From B69-G16 sp964501905 (GTDB lineage Archaea > Thermoproteota > Thermoprotei > Thermofilales > B69-G16), in assembly GCA_964501905.1 (NCBI GenBank), contig CAZCTW010000004.1, positions 107,791-171,790 of the forward strand: a DNA stretch of 64,000 nucleotides, written 5' to 3'. The notes under the pieces are model-generated. The model was not told the DNA's origin. It worked only from the letters and a program-made list of their open reading frames with translations, and did not search any database. Below are positions 28,701 through 37,515 of the stretch, in pieces. The position numbers were made by a program, and so were the translations under genes. How positions within the stretch are numbered: position 1 is the first letter of the stretch; the number at the start of each line of letters is the position of its first letter.

Positions 28701-29545
28701 ACTCTATGAAGAAAACCCGATCACTGTAGAAGTTACTGATGAAAACCCCTATAGATCGGTCTCAGCGGTCTACAAGGAATTGATAACATTGTCCTTGAAG
28801 GTCTTAAGCGGTCCAATCGATGGAATAACGGTAAACTATACTGGCAGTTTTGAGGGCGTGGGCACGACCCCTTTCGAGCTCAGCGGGGCAGCGCCCTTCA
28901 CAGTTAAACTCTCAGCGCCTGAAGAGGTAGAGCGCGACGGCGTAAGCTACGTCTTAAAAGGGTGGANNNNNNNNNNNNNNNNNNNNNNNNNNNNNNNNNN
29001 NNNNNNNNNNNNNNNNNNNNNNNNNNNNNNNNNNNNNNNNNNNNNNNNNNNNNNNNNNNNNNNNNNAGATAGACGGAGTTTTAGTTGAGGAGCCCACAGT
29101 AACCGTGGAGGTATCTGAATCGGATAGGGTAGCAGAGGCTATCTACGAGAGCTCGCAGAACGGAGACATAGGCTATCCCATAACTATACACTCCGTAGAG
29201 ACTCTAGACGAGAGCGAGGAGGAGTGTAGCGAATTCGAGCTTTACGAAATGGTTCTAATCCGCGTAGTCATAAACTGTAGCAGCTCTCTCACTGAGCCTC
29301 TAAAGTATATAGGAATAGTCAAGGTCAAGAACCCCAAAGGAGAAATGGTAGCCTATGGCTCGTTAATGGCCGAGATAGAGCCCGGAGAAATCCAAGAGTT
29401 CACGGTAGGAGTCGTGCCTATAGGGGACGTAACCGGAACCTATACGGCCATAGTGTACATATGGAGCGATTGGCCATCCAAAGGTGGAACCCCCCTATCC
29501 GATCCCGCACAAATTAGCTTCGAGGTGGTAGCTGGTGAGGATTAA
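25777..29545 (+). CDS. Giant secreted glycosidase-like protein with C-terminal 93-residue repeats (interrupted by assembly gap)
   Basis: About 1,220 residues in two pieces. A signal peptide (KVLIFLAIMLTPMLHLLA) precedes an unrecognised barrel-like domain rich in Trp and acidic residues (FVGFGGEWFWWKDVEGARN), resembling glycoside hydrolases. A glutamine-amidotransferase-like beta-galactosidase-type middle domain follows near residues 590-730 (WVSKGGRLAIAHSFY), then beta repeats of 93 residues. After the 100-N gap the reading frame shifts, but the bases on both sides join perfectly: TGG + A|AG + ATA GAC GGA restores KGWKIDG, matching KGWKLDN of the first repeat. The frame then continues to 29545, so the apparent stop just after the gap is an artefact. 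ATG start 4 bases after AAGGA. Overlaps the next gene by 11 bases. Confidence 0.7.
28633..28966 (+). repeat. Tandem coding repeat, 279-bp period
   Basis: The 55 bases at 28633-28687 recur identically at 28912-28966, a spacing of 279 bases (93 codons). Outside this exact core the two units are related at protein level (ITYKGDLEGTALTPF versus VNYTGSFEGVGTTPF). The second copy of the exact core ends at the first N of the gap, and the sequence after the gap resumes at the equivalent point of a unit. The array probably broke the assembly. Confidence 0.9.
28967..29066. other. Scaffold gap of 100 N
   Basis: Exactly 100 N, the usual placeholder for a gap of unknown size. The flanks join in frame with zero intervening bases. 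The true length is therefore likely zero or a whole multiple of the 279-base repeat. Confidence 0.97.
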
Positions 29546-31829
29546 AATATTCTTACTCATTTTAATACTGTTAATTCCGGTATCCAAAGTAGCGGCTATA
29601 TCCATTACCGTCTCCACGGATAAAAGCGCCTACAAAAGAGGAGAAACCGTTAAAGTCACGGGGAGCATATCCGGCGCTGGTTCATACCCCGTATCCTTCA
29701 CATGGGAGGCGAAAGACTCGGAAGGACATAGAATAGACTTTGGTCAGGGAACGACTGATGTCAGCGGCAAGTTTTCGTTCTCCTTTATCATAAGGACGAC
29801 GAGCTCTCTCGGAAAAGCGACGGTCGTAGTATCCTACGCTGGCACTACAGGCTCGGCAAGCTTCTACATCAAAAAATCCAGCTCGATCTCAATCTCAGTT
29901 TACCCGCAGACGGTAAACATAGGCGGAAAAGTCACCATATCCGGTAGCCTGACCCCAAGCCTCCAGGGAGCCTCGATTAAAATATTCCAGCTGTCGGGCG
30001 GAACGTGGACGCAGATAGCGACGGTAACCACGGACTCCAGCGGTAAGTACTCCTATACTTGGACGGCGGAGAAAGAGGGGACTTATAGCTTTAAAGCATC
30101 CTGGAATGGAAACGCCGAGTATTTCGGCTCCACTAGCAACACCGTATCCGTAAAAGTCGCTAAGCCTTCAAAGCCGAAAGCAAGCCTCACTATATCGGTT
30201 AACGCCACTAGAATTAGCCTGGGCGAATCCATTAGAGTAGCTGGAAAATTGAAGCCGGAGAAAAATACGAAAATCAGCCTAACCTATATAACCCCGCAAG
30301 GCAGGAGTTTAGAATTTAAAGTAGAGGCGAAGGCAGGCTCTTTCTCCCACGTTTTCAAACCCGATAAATACGGCGTGTGGAGGGTAAAAGCAGCGTGGCC
30401 GGGAGACGAAGAGTACGCCGGCGCCGAGAGCAATATCCTAAGGATTATCGTAGAGAAGAAAAAGTCGAACATAACTCTTAACATATACCCGCCAGAGCCC
30501 GAAGTATTCTCAGTAGTAACCGTTAACGGCTCCCTATATCCCCCCCTAGAGAATGAGACTCTAAATGTACTCATTAAAAACCCAGAAGGACTTGTAAGCA
30601 GAGGCGAAATCGTCACTGAAAAAGGAGGTTTCTACGAGCTTACGTTCGAAGTCAACGTCAGCGGAGTATGGAGCATATCGATCTCATGGAACGGTAGCAG
30701 TCTCTACGACAGGTGTATAGCCAATAAGACATTTACGGTCTACAGGAAACCAAGCCAGCTAACGTTATACTTTAACCCTCCCATAGGCGTTGAGGGGGGA
30801 GAAGTCGAGATCAGGGGTTCTCTTACTCCTCCGCTGGAAGGCGAAGGTATACTCCTCAAAGTAAGCATGGATAGGGGAAAAACGTGGTTAAAAATAGCTG
30901 AGATAAAAACCGGGAAAAAGGGAGAGTATAAATTTATATGGAGTCCTAAAGCCTCGGTATACCTGATTATGGCCGAGTGGCCCGGGAGCGAGGCCTATTC
31001 CAACGCGTCTGTAGTCAAGAAATTCGAGGTTGTTAAAACACTTAAAAAAACAGAAATAAATGCTAGAGGAGTAAAAGCGGAGATACTATTTCTAGCGAAT
31101 ATCTCCATTGCCGAGTTTAAGGTAGAAAAGGGAATTTTGGCAGCAAAGGTTAATGGAGCTTCTAGTGGTTATCTAAGGATATGCATTGATAAAGCTATTT
31201 ATGACGCCTATAACGCTTCTCCGGAATCCTCAATAGTTATCTTGAGCGAAGGGCTTAAAGGCGAAGTTAAAATCGAGGAGGAGGGTGAGTACTATATAGC
31301 TGAAATATTCATCCCGGACTTAAGCAATAGTTCTGAAATTTGCTTCGCTATAATAACATGGAGCTTAAAAATCAAAGTTCTAGATAGCAAAGGCAACCCC
31401 CTGCCCAACGCGCGGGTATTCTTGATAAGCACCGCCGACTTTACGCTGAATTACTCTGCTGAAAGCAATTCCGGCGGGGAAGTGGTTTTTACCAAAGTGC
31501 CCTCAGGCGAGTATAAAGTAGAGGTATTTTACTGGGGCGTTAAAGTGGGCGAAGAAGAAATCTCTGTAGATGAAGATTCGGAAATCGTAGTAGCAACAAA
31601 AGTCGGGTATTGGGAAGCGAAGTACGAGGAGTTGAACGCTGAATATTCTAAACTAGAAAAGGACTATGAAGCCTTAACTAATAAGTACCGTCTCCTAGAA
31701 GAAGAGTACTCTAAGTTAACAAATATAAGTTATCAGCTAGCAATATGTATCGCGGCTTTGTCGTTTTTGGTTGTTTTTCTAATACTTTATACTATTTTCC
31801 ACGAAAAAAATATCTTTTTTAATTCATAA
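29535..31829 (+). CDS. Secreted membrane-anchored beta-sandwich repeat protein
   Basis: 764 residues. Signal peptide (RIKIFLLILILLIPVSKVAA), then six or seven Ig-like domains of 85-100 residues with the recurring pattern of a turn such as GETVKVTGSI or GGKVTISGSLTP, then TTDSSGKYSYTWTAEKEGTY, then SWNGNAEY (SWPGDEEY, SWNGSSLY, EWPGSEAY in later copies). A carboxypeptidase-regulatory-like domain lies near residue 615 (LKIKVLDSKGNPLPNARVFL), then a coiled coil of ~40 residues (YEELNAEYSKLEKDYEALTN) and a C-terminal membrane helix. GTG start 7 bases after GAGGTG, overlapping the giant gene by 11 bases. Probably a stalk or scaffold at the cell surface for the co-transcribed giant protein. Confidence 0.8.
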   Translation: MRIKIFLLILILLIPVSKVAAISITVSTDKSAYKRGETVKVTGSISGAGSYPVSFTWEAKDSEGHRIDFGQGTTDVSGKFSFSFIIRTTSSLGKATVVVSYAGTTGSASFYIKKSSSISISVYPQTVNIGGKVTISGSLTPSLQGASIKIFQLSGGTWTQIATVTTDSSGKYSYTWTAEKEGTYSFKASWNGNAEYFGSTSNTVSVKVAKPSKPKASLTISVNATRISLGESIRVAGKLKPEKNTKISLTYITPQGRSLEFKVEAKAGSFSHVFKPDKYGVWRVKAAWPGDEEYAGAESNILRIIVEKKKSNITLNIYPPEPEVFSVVTVNGSLYPPLENETLNVLIKNPEGLVSRGEIVTEKGGFYELTFEVNVSGVWSISISWNGSSLYDRCIANKTFTVYRKPSQLTLYFNPPIGVEGGEVEIRGSLTPPLEGEGILLKVSMDRGKTWLKIAEIKTGKKGEYKFIWSPKASVYLIMAEWPGSEAYSNASVVKKFEVVKTLKKTEINARGVKAEILFLANISIAEFKVEKGILAAKVNGASSGYLRICIDKAIYDAYNASPESSIVILSEGLKGEVKIEEEGEYYIAEIFIPDLSNSSEICFAIITWSLKIKVLDSKGNPLPNARVFLISTADFTLNYSAESNSGGEVVFTKVPSGEYKVEVFYWGVKVGEEEISVDEDSEIVVATKVGYWEAKYEELNAEYSKLEKDYEALTNKYRLLEEEYSKLTNISYQLAICIAALSFLVVFLILYTIFHEKNIFFNS

Positions 31830-31870
31830 TAACCTTATTAACTCAATATTTTTCATTGTGGAAATGAAAG

Positions 31871-31880
31871 AATTTTATAA
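31871..31880 (+). promoter_or_regulatory. TATA box of the DPM-like glycosyltransferase gene
   Basis: ATTTTATAAT, 22-31 bases before the ATG at 31902, with no Shine-Dalgarno before that ATG. This spacing suggests a leaderless message starting at 31902. Confidence 0.55.
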
Positions 31881-31901
31881 TCGAACACAATACTTAAAGA
31901 T

Positions 31902-32915
31902 ATGAATGGTATAATAAAAAATATATATGAGTCACATAATATCAGAAGAATATTAGAAAGTGAAAAAATGAATCATCCAAGAGGGCATATAGTTTTTGCT
32001 GTTATTCCAGCGCTAAATGAGGAGAGAACTATATGCTGGGTTGTCCTTCAAGCTGCTAAACAAGCGGATGCCGTGATAGTCGTAGACGATGGTTCTCAAG
32101 ATTTAACGGCGGAATTAGCTAAAGAGTGCGGGGCTATAGTTCTAAGACATAAAGCTAATTTAGGCAAAGGAGCCGCATTGAGGACAGGCTTCATAGAGTC
32201 TTTGAAGAGAGGAGCTAGTATAGTAGTAACAATCGATGCCGATGGACAACACAATCCTGGAGAGATAAACAAGCTTATAGCTCCCATAATAAAGGACGAA
32301 GCTGACGTCGTTATAGGCTCAAGGTTTATAGAGAAATCTAACGGAGATATGCCATTGTATAGGAAATTCGGAAATATGATATTGAACTTGTTTACTAGCC
32401 CTCGCAGAAAGGATATAACAGATACCCAGAGCGGGTTTAGAGCATATAGCCGTAAAGCTCTAGAAGCTATAGGCATAACTACAGACGGAATAGGTGTAGA
32501 TTCCCAGATCTTAATGGAGCTTAATAATAAAAATTTGAGGATAAAAGAGGTTCCTATATCATGCCAGTATAAAGGACTGGAAACTTCAACATATAACCCT
32601 ATAAAACACACTCTCTCTGTTATAGTAAGCATTATCGTGTACATAACGGAGGGGAGACCTCTCTTCTACCTAGGTATACCAGCAGCTGTGCTTTTGTTTA
32701 CGAGCGTTTTCCTATTCCTACACCTGCTAGATATATTCAATAGGACGAGGTATTTTAGTATAGAAATAGCCCTTTTCGGAATGACGGCTCTATTTTCAGG
32801 GCTTATGTTGGCAATAGCCGCGCTTATATTATTCGCTATAGGTAGAATAGTTGTAAGGCTTATCCAGAAGAGTATGGAAGTCTACAAGTATAGCGAATAT
32901 AAAAGAGAGAGTTAA
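31902..32915 (+). CDS. DPM1-like GT2 glycosyltransferase with two C-terminal membrane helices
   Basis: 337 residues. An N-terminal extension of ~25 residues precedes FAVIPALNEERTICWVV. Donor site IVVDDGSQDLTAELA; metal motif TIDADGQHNPGEI (DAD); acceptor loop DTQSGFRAYSRKAL. Two hydrophobic helices near the C-terminus (residues 248-270 and 285-312). This is the dolichyl-phosphate sugar synthase layout, so it probably charges a polyprenyl phosphate with a sugar for use outside the membrane. The ATG at 31902 is chosen for its TATA spacing; an internal ATG 22 codons later is an alternative. Confidence 0.85.
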   Translation: MNGIIKNIYESHNIRRILESEKMNHPRGHIVFAVIPALNEERTICWVVLQAAKQADAVIVVDDGSQDLTAELAKECGAIVLRHKANLGKGAALRTGFIESLKRGASIVVTIDADGQHNPGEINKLIAPIIKDEADVVIGSRFIEKSNGDMPLYRKFGNMILNLFTSPRRKDITDTQSGFRAYSRKALEAIGITTDGIGVDSQILMELNNKNLRIKEVPISCQYKGLETSTYNPIKHTLSVIVSIIVYITEGRPLFYLGIPAAVLLFTSVFLFLHLLDIFNRTRYFSIEIALFGMTALFSGLMLAIAALILFAIGRIVVRLIQKSMEVYKYSEYKRES

Positions 32916-32916
32916 C

Positions 32917-34101
32917 ATGCATATTTTATTCTACGGCTTAAACCTAAACCCCCCTTGGGTTGAGGGGTTAAGAAATAGCGTAAGAGAACTCGCTCAAAGA
33001 CTCGTAACGAGAGGGTATTCCGTATCTATTCTGACTAAGGGAGTCGTGGGAGAACCAAGAGAAGAGGATATAGATGGGATAACGTATATACGTATTCCCG
33101 TAGCCTCTAGTAGCAGCTACAACGATGGAAGCCTTAAATTTCTGGTAAAATCGCTAAAAAATTTCAAGAGAATTACGAGAAATTACGGGGTAGATGTAGT
33201 CCACGGACACAGTAGCTACCCGCTGGTAGGCTCCGTAGAGTTTTCCAGCGGAGTCCCACGGTTATTCACGTTATACTCTCAAATCGGCCCATCTTCCTCA
33301 ACTCTCGAATATGGCTTAATCACAAATACCTTACTAAAAATAGCTAAAAGCAAACCTCTAGCCTTCACCCTTGTTTTTTCCGTAGACTACATAGCGTGCA
33401 TAACCCCTTCAATATACAACTCACTACCCTTTAATGCTAAAAAACGAGCTAGAATAATCCCGTTAGGCATAGATGCTAAGCGCTTTAATCCTTCAAAGAA
33501 GGGGGAGAAGATCAGGGAAGAACTAGGGATAGAAGATAAGGTGGTCTTCATGGCGGGCGACGTAACGCCTTGGAAGGGAGCTGAGGTATTTATAAAAGCG
33601 GCAAGAGCTGTAGTCCAGGAATGCAGACAAGTTTCCTTCATCATGACGGCGAAGGGAACCTACGAGTTTGAAAGGGAGAGGTTGCGGAAATTAAAGAACA
33701 TGATTAAAATGTACGACCTAGAAGATAGATTCTTCCTCCTAGGAATTCGTGAGGATATGGAAGAAGTATACGCCGCCTCGGACGTAGTCGTGCTACCATA
33801 CCTTGAAACCTTCGCTCTGATGTCGATACCCTTAAGTCTGCTAGAAGCCATGGCATCAGGCAAACCCGTGATAGCTTCAAGAGTTGGCGACATAGGCTAT
33901 GTTGTACGAGATGGGCGGGAAGGACTACTAGTTAGACCTGGCTCATGGGAAGAACTAGCTGAGAAAATATTACGTTTATTAAATGATGAGGAGCTGGCTA
34001 AAAAACTGGGTTTTAATTCTAGAGAAAAAATAGAAAGAGAATATAATTGGGATTCGATTCTGGAAAAATACATTATATTATATAAAATAGTAGCTAAATA
34101 A
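32917..34101 (+). CDS. GT4 family glycosyltransferase
   Basis: 394 residues. MHILFYGLNLNPPWVEGLRN at the start, donor domain VVFMAGDVTPWKGAEVFIKA, and the E-x7-E motif in PYLETFALMSIPLSLLEAMA, slightly longer spaced than usual. Separated by one base from the DPM-like gene, so co-transcribed. The 3' end overlaps the convergent phosphodiesterase gene by 8 bases. Confidence 0.83.
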   Translation: MHILFYGLNLNPPWVEGLRNSVRELAQRLVTRGYSVSILTKGVVGEPREEDIDGITYIRIPVASSSSYNDGSLKFLVKSLKNFKRITRNYGVDVVHGHSSYPLVGSVEFSSGVPRLFTLYSQIGPSSSTLEYGLITNTLLKIAKSKPLAFTLVFSVDYIACITPSIYNSLPFNAKKRARIIPLGIDAKRFNPSKKGEKIREELGIEDKVVFMAGDVTPWKGAEVFIKAARAVVQECRQVSFIMTAKGTYEFERERLRKLKNMIKMYDLEDRFFLLGIREDMEEVYAASDVVVLPYLETFALMSIPLSLLEAMASGKPVIASRVGDIGYVVRDGREGLLVRPGSWEELAEKILRLLNDEELAKKLGFNSREKIEREYNWDSILEKYIILYKIVAK

Positions 34102-35296
34102 GAAGAGGCTTTCCTTGAACAAAGGGATATTTCACACCAAGTAGTTCTAGGATAGTGGGGGTTATATCTACGACTCGTCCCTCCTTTAAAACTTGAGGCT
34201 CTACTCCTTCACCGCAAAAGATTAAAGGTACGTACATCTCCTCCTCGCTCAACCCGCCGTGATCCCCTTTCTCTCCTATAGGTAGAAAATCGAAGCCGTA
34301 ACCATTTGCTACGGCAAAAGCCAAGTCGCCGGTCCTTTCGTTCACCAATCTGTACTCTTCGAGCTCATCCTTAACTCTCACGTCGGTGAACTCTTTCCTC
34401 CGCGAAAGTGCCTCAGCGACTCTTTCTACGTCAGATTTATCTTCAAGCCATAGCTGTACATGTCTAGATACTACCGCTGTGTGTATAGAGGCTCCCTTAC
34501 CGTTCTTATAGTGTATTAAAGCCGCGGCGGAGACATATTCTACATCTTCTATTTCATAACCTGCGTCGCTTAAATCTAATTTTTCCAGTCCAATTTTAGC
34601 GCGTAAAGGTATATGTCCATGGTCGGCGGATACCACTACTGTCGGCCTTCTCCCCAATTTTTTCGTTAGCGCTAGGAATTCTCCTATTTTCTCGTCTATT
34701 TTCTCGATAGTCTCTAAGTATTCTCTCGAGTCCGCCCCGTACTTATGTCCTGCCTTATCTACGTCGTTAAACATAACGTAGTAGAAGGAGTGCTTTTTAC
34801 TCTTAAAATCCCTGATAAACTCGTCGTAGGCGCCCACCACTCTCGTCCTAAGGATTTTGTAGAGAGTAGGGTGTTTAACCAGAAAATCCATAACGAGGTG
34901 CATGTGTTCAGCTACGAAACCAGCTGTTTTCCTCAGCAACTTTTTCCCTAAAGCATCTTTGGCGCCACGTCTAAAGTATGCGCCATAAACTCCCCCCGAA
35001 AGCCCTGCATTCGATAAAATCTCAAATATAGTCTTAGTTTGGCAGTATTCGTCGCTGAATATTTCATAGAATCTTTTTTCGCTGTAATCCCAGTAGAAGT
35101 GGGTTATTATACCAGTCTTCTCGGGGTAGCAACCAGTAAGTATGGACATATGCCCAACGGCCGTTAAGGACGGGTATACGGTTCTGCATTTTAAAACAAC
35201 GCTACCGTTTTCTTTTAATTCGTCTATGTTGGGAGTGTAGGCTTTCTCTAGCTTATCGGGTCTGCATCCATCTAATAGGAAAAACACGACTTCCAT
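34094..35296 (-). CDS. Alkaline phosphatase superfamily phosphodiesterase (NPP-like)
   Basis: 400 residues. D9 in FFLLDGCRPDKL starts the metal site. The nucleophile is Thr (T45) in TVYPSLTAVGHMSILTGCYP, the nucleotide pyrophosphatase/phosphodiesterase pattern. VVSADHGHIPL and DHGGLSEEEM complete the two-metal centre. No signal peptide with the chosen start. The frame is open 35 codons upstream, but ATTTATAAGT at 35321-35330 sits 25-34 bases before the ATG at 35296, so that extension would not be transcribed. Possible roles are release of phospho-substituents or turnover of lipid-linked intermediates. Confidence 0.8.
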   Translation of the reverse strand: MEVVFFLLDGCRPDKLEKAYTPNIDELKENGSVVLKCRTVYPSLTAVGHMSILTGCYPEKTGIITHFYWDYSEKRFYEIFSDEYCQTKTIFEILSNAGLSGGVYGAYFRRGAKDALGKKLLRKTAGFVAEHMHLVMDFLVKHPTLYKILRTRVVGAYDEFIRDFKSKKHSFYYVMFNDVDKAGHKYGADSREYLETIEKIDEKIGEFLALTKKLGRRPTVVVSADHGHIPLRAKIGLEKLDLSDAGYEIEDVEYVSAAALIHYKNGKGASIHTAVVSRHVQLWLEDKSDVERVAEALSRRKEFTDVRVKDELEEYRLVNERTGDLAFAVANGYGFDFLPIGEKGDHGGLSEEEMYVPLIFCGEGVEPQVLKEGRVVDITPTILELLGVKYPFVQGKPLLI

Positions 35297-35320
35297 TATA
35301 CACACGTAGTTCCGCGATAG

Positions 35321-35330
35321 ACTTATAAAT
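35321..35330 (-). promoter_or_regulatory. TATA box deciding the start of the phosphodiesterase gene
   Basis: On the minus strand ATTTATAAGT lies 25-34 bases upstream of the ATG at 35296, with no Shine-Dalgarno between. This supports a leaderless transcript. Confidence 0.6.
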
Positions 35331-35382
35331 GTAATAAAGTATAAAAAGGTTGTCATCGTCATTAACGATCGTGTGAATAAAC

Positions 35383-35742
35383 GTGAATAAGATAGATGCA
35401 ATAATAGCGTTACTGCCCGTAATAACCCTCGTATTAGCGCTCTACAATTTTGCTGAGCCCTACTGGATTGCTACAAGGTTGATATTGACCTTCCCCACTT
35501 TACTCTTTATACCGGGCTATTCAATCATGAAGAATATTTTCAATAAGCGTAAGCTAGGGCCCGAAGAATGGGCCTACAGCATGGCTATAAGCATTTCAAT
35601 AATAGTGTTAACGGGCTATGTTATAGACATTACGGCGACCCCGCTCCCATACCAGTTGTTTACGGAAATCGCATGCGCTATAACCCTAATATCCTATGCC
35701 TACGGCCTTCTCCTATATTATGTGAGAGGTAAAGCTTCTTGA
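35383..35742 (+). CDS. Small DUF1616-like membrane protein (membrane half)
   Basis: 119 residues with four hydrophobic helices. The segment LTFPTLLFIPGYSIMKNIFN followed by an acidic loop and SMAISISIIVLTGYV resembles the membrane half of DUF1616 proteins (FxPGY...LF...ER). The soluble half usual in that family is absent here, while a protein resembling it is encoded at 39834-40394 on the other strand. GTG start. It overlaps the deacetylase gene by 4 bases. Function unknown, likely in surface-glycan assembly. Confidence 0.6.
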   Translation: MNKIDAIIALLPVITLVLALYNFAEPYWIATRLILTFPTLLFIPGYSIMKNIFNKRKLGPEEWAYSMAISISIIVLTGYVIDITATPLPYQLFTEIACAITLISYAYGLLLYYVRGKAS

Positions 35743-36575
35743 TCAATATCTTTACAGTAGATTTAGAAGATTGGAAACACATACACTATTTAAAATCTCC
35801 AGATAGAATTCCAGAGCGGGTAGAATTCAATACTGGCTTAATCCTAGACCTTCTGGAGGATTACGGCGTTAAAGCTACCTTTTTCGCAGTCGGAGAAATC
35901 GCCGAGGAGTATCCAGCTTTAATCGAGAATATCTTAAAGCGGGGACATGAAATAGGATTCCACACATACCACCACACGCCACTCTGGGATCATAAAGAGG
36001 AAAAATTAAGGAATGAGATAAGGGAGTTCAAAAAACTAATGAGAGAGAATTTTAACGTAAAAGTCCACGGTTTTAGAGCGCCGCTATTTTCATTGGACAG
36101 AAGAACCTCCTGGGCTGTTAAAGTGCTCGAAGAGGAGAGTTTTCTCTATGACTCCAGCGTATTCCCTATACGAAACCTCGTTTACGGAGAGCCTAGAGCC
36201 CCTCGCACTCCATTCCTGCTAGGCAACGCTGGTATAGTTAATGGTAAAAAATCGAGTATATTGGAGCTCCCGCCTCTAACCTATAGAATCCTAGGCTTTA
36301 ACCTGCCAGCAGCGGGCGGAGTATACCTGAGGCTACTCCCAGAGCGTATCACTCTAAAGGCTATAGAAAAGTTTAATGAGTCCGGCTACCCGGCCGTAAT
36401 CTACGTACACCCGAGAGAGGTAGATCCTTCGCCGCCGAAGCTAAACCTCCCATTTTACAAAGAGAAAATATTTACTTTAAACACGAGAAACACTCTAAAA
36501 AAGTTAAAAACTATTTTAGAGAAATTCCCGTTCACCTCAGCTATAAACTACATTAGAGGTGCATATATTGAGTAG
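35739..36575 (+). CDS. Polysaccharide deacetylase (NodB/CE4 family)
   Basis: 278 residues. The metal-dependent deacetylase motifs are visible: TVDLEDW (D8), HTYHHTPLWDH (H75, H79), and GFRAPLFS. It should remove N-acetyl groups from a polysaccharide. It is closest in layout to the family members that accompany bacterial exopolysaccharide loci, which also start MxNxFTVDxEDW. No signal peptide is visible, so it may act on cytoplasmic intermediates. TTG start within the end of the previous gene; overlaps the FemAB/GNAT-like gene. Confidence 0.87.
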   Translation: MINIFTVDLEDWKHIHYLKSPDRIPERVEFNTGLILDLLEDYGVKATFFAVGEIAEEYPALIENILKRGHEIGFHTYHHTPLWDHKEEKLRNEIREFKKLMRENFNVKVHGFRAPLFSLDRRTSWAVKVLEEESFLYDSSVFPIRNLVYGEPRAPRTPFLLGNAGIVNGKKSSILELPPLTYRILGFNLPAAGGVYLRLLPERITLKAIEKFNESGYPAVIYVHPREVDPSPPKLNLPFYKEKIFTLNTRNTLKKLKTILEKFPFTSAINYIRGAYIE

Positions 36576-37515
36576 GATAATCTTCGAGACAGATCCTTGG
36601 ATAGACACGCTTGTACGCTCTTACGGCTACACTAAACATTCGGTAGGCAGAGGATCCTTATTTCTCCACGTTAAAAGCCGAGTTTTCGGCAATAGACTTA
36701 TCTCCTTGCCATTTAGCGATTATGGAAAGCCGGGCTCGTCCTCGTCTGAGGAGCTAGCCGAGCTTTTAGAAGAGGTAAAAGCCGAGTACGCAGAAGTTAG
36801 AGTGCCTGAATGGAAGCGCGAAACTATCGAATATTTAAAAGAGGCGGGTTTCGAAGAAGTAGTCAGCTATAAAACTTTCCTTTTAAGAATAGACAAACCC
36901 GCCGAGTTTCTCTGGACCCAGCTCAATAAGAAAGTTAGAAACTCCGTGAGGTATGCGGTTAAAAAGGGAGTTAAGGTAAAGCGTGTGGAAAGCCTAGACG
37001 ACTTAAAGGGGTTCTATAGTTTATACTTGAGAGGGGCTAGAGAGCTGGGAAGTCCTCCTCATACTTTTAAATTCTATAAAACTTTAAAAAATTCGTTAGG
37101 GGATAGGTTGCTGATAGATGTAGCGTTACTAGGCGAAACCCTGATAGGCGGTATCGTCGTGCTGGCGGGGGATAGGTGGGCTAATTTCTGGCAGAATATA
37201 GCATTAAGGAAGTATAGGAGGTTTAACGCCTCCTACCTGCTCCTCTGGAATATCATCGAGGAACTCTCAGCTATAAATTTCGAAATCTTCGACTTTGGGA
37301 GAACTAGAGAAGGCACCGGAGTCTACTTTTTCAAAAAGAAGTGGGGCGGCGAGGAGAAGAAGATTTACCACATGGCGTATTCCCTGAAAAGGAGAGTTAA
37401 CCCTCCAGACCCTCATCAGCGTAAATACCTGTTACTGTCGCGGCTCTGGAGAAAAATCCCCCTTAAAGCTACAGAAATCATAGGTTCTCGGCTAATAGGA
37501 GGTATAGCTCTTTGA
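36568..37515 (+). CDS. FemAB/GNAT-like acyl- or aminoacyltransferase
   Basis: 315 residues in a double GNAT-like fold. The pattern NKKVRNSVRYAVKKGVKVKR, then ALLGETLIGGIVVLAGDRWA, then NASYLLLWNIIEELSAINFE and FDFGRT matches proteins that accompany the polysaccharide deacetylase in bacterial exopolysaccharide loci. Likely transfers an acyl or aminoacyl group to a sugar amine exposed by the deacetylase. TTG at 36568 follows GAGGTG by 6 bases; the GTG at 36559 is part of that site and is rejected as start. It overlaps the deacetylase end by 8 bases. Confidence 0.75.
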   Translation: MSRIIFETDPWIDTLVRSYGYTKHSVGRGSLFLHVKSRVFGNRLISLPFSDYGKPGSSSSEELAELLEEVKAEYAEVRVPEWKRETIEYLKEAGFEEVVSYKTFLLRIDKPAEFLWTQLNKKVRNSVRYAVKKGVKVKRVESLDDLKGFYSLYLRGARELGSPPHTFKFYKTLKNSLGDRLLIDVALLGETLIGGIVVLAGDRWANFWQNIALRKYRRFNASYLLLWNIIEELSAINFEIFDFGRTREGTGVYFFKKKWGGEEKKIYHMAYSLKRRVNPPDPHQRKYLLLSRLWRKIPLKATEIIGSRLIGGIAL

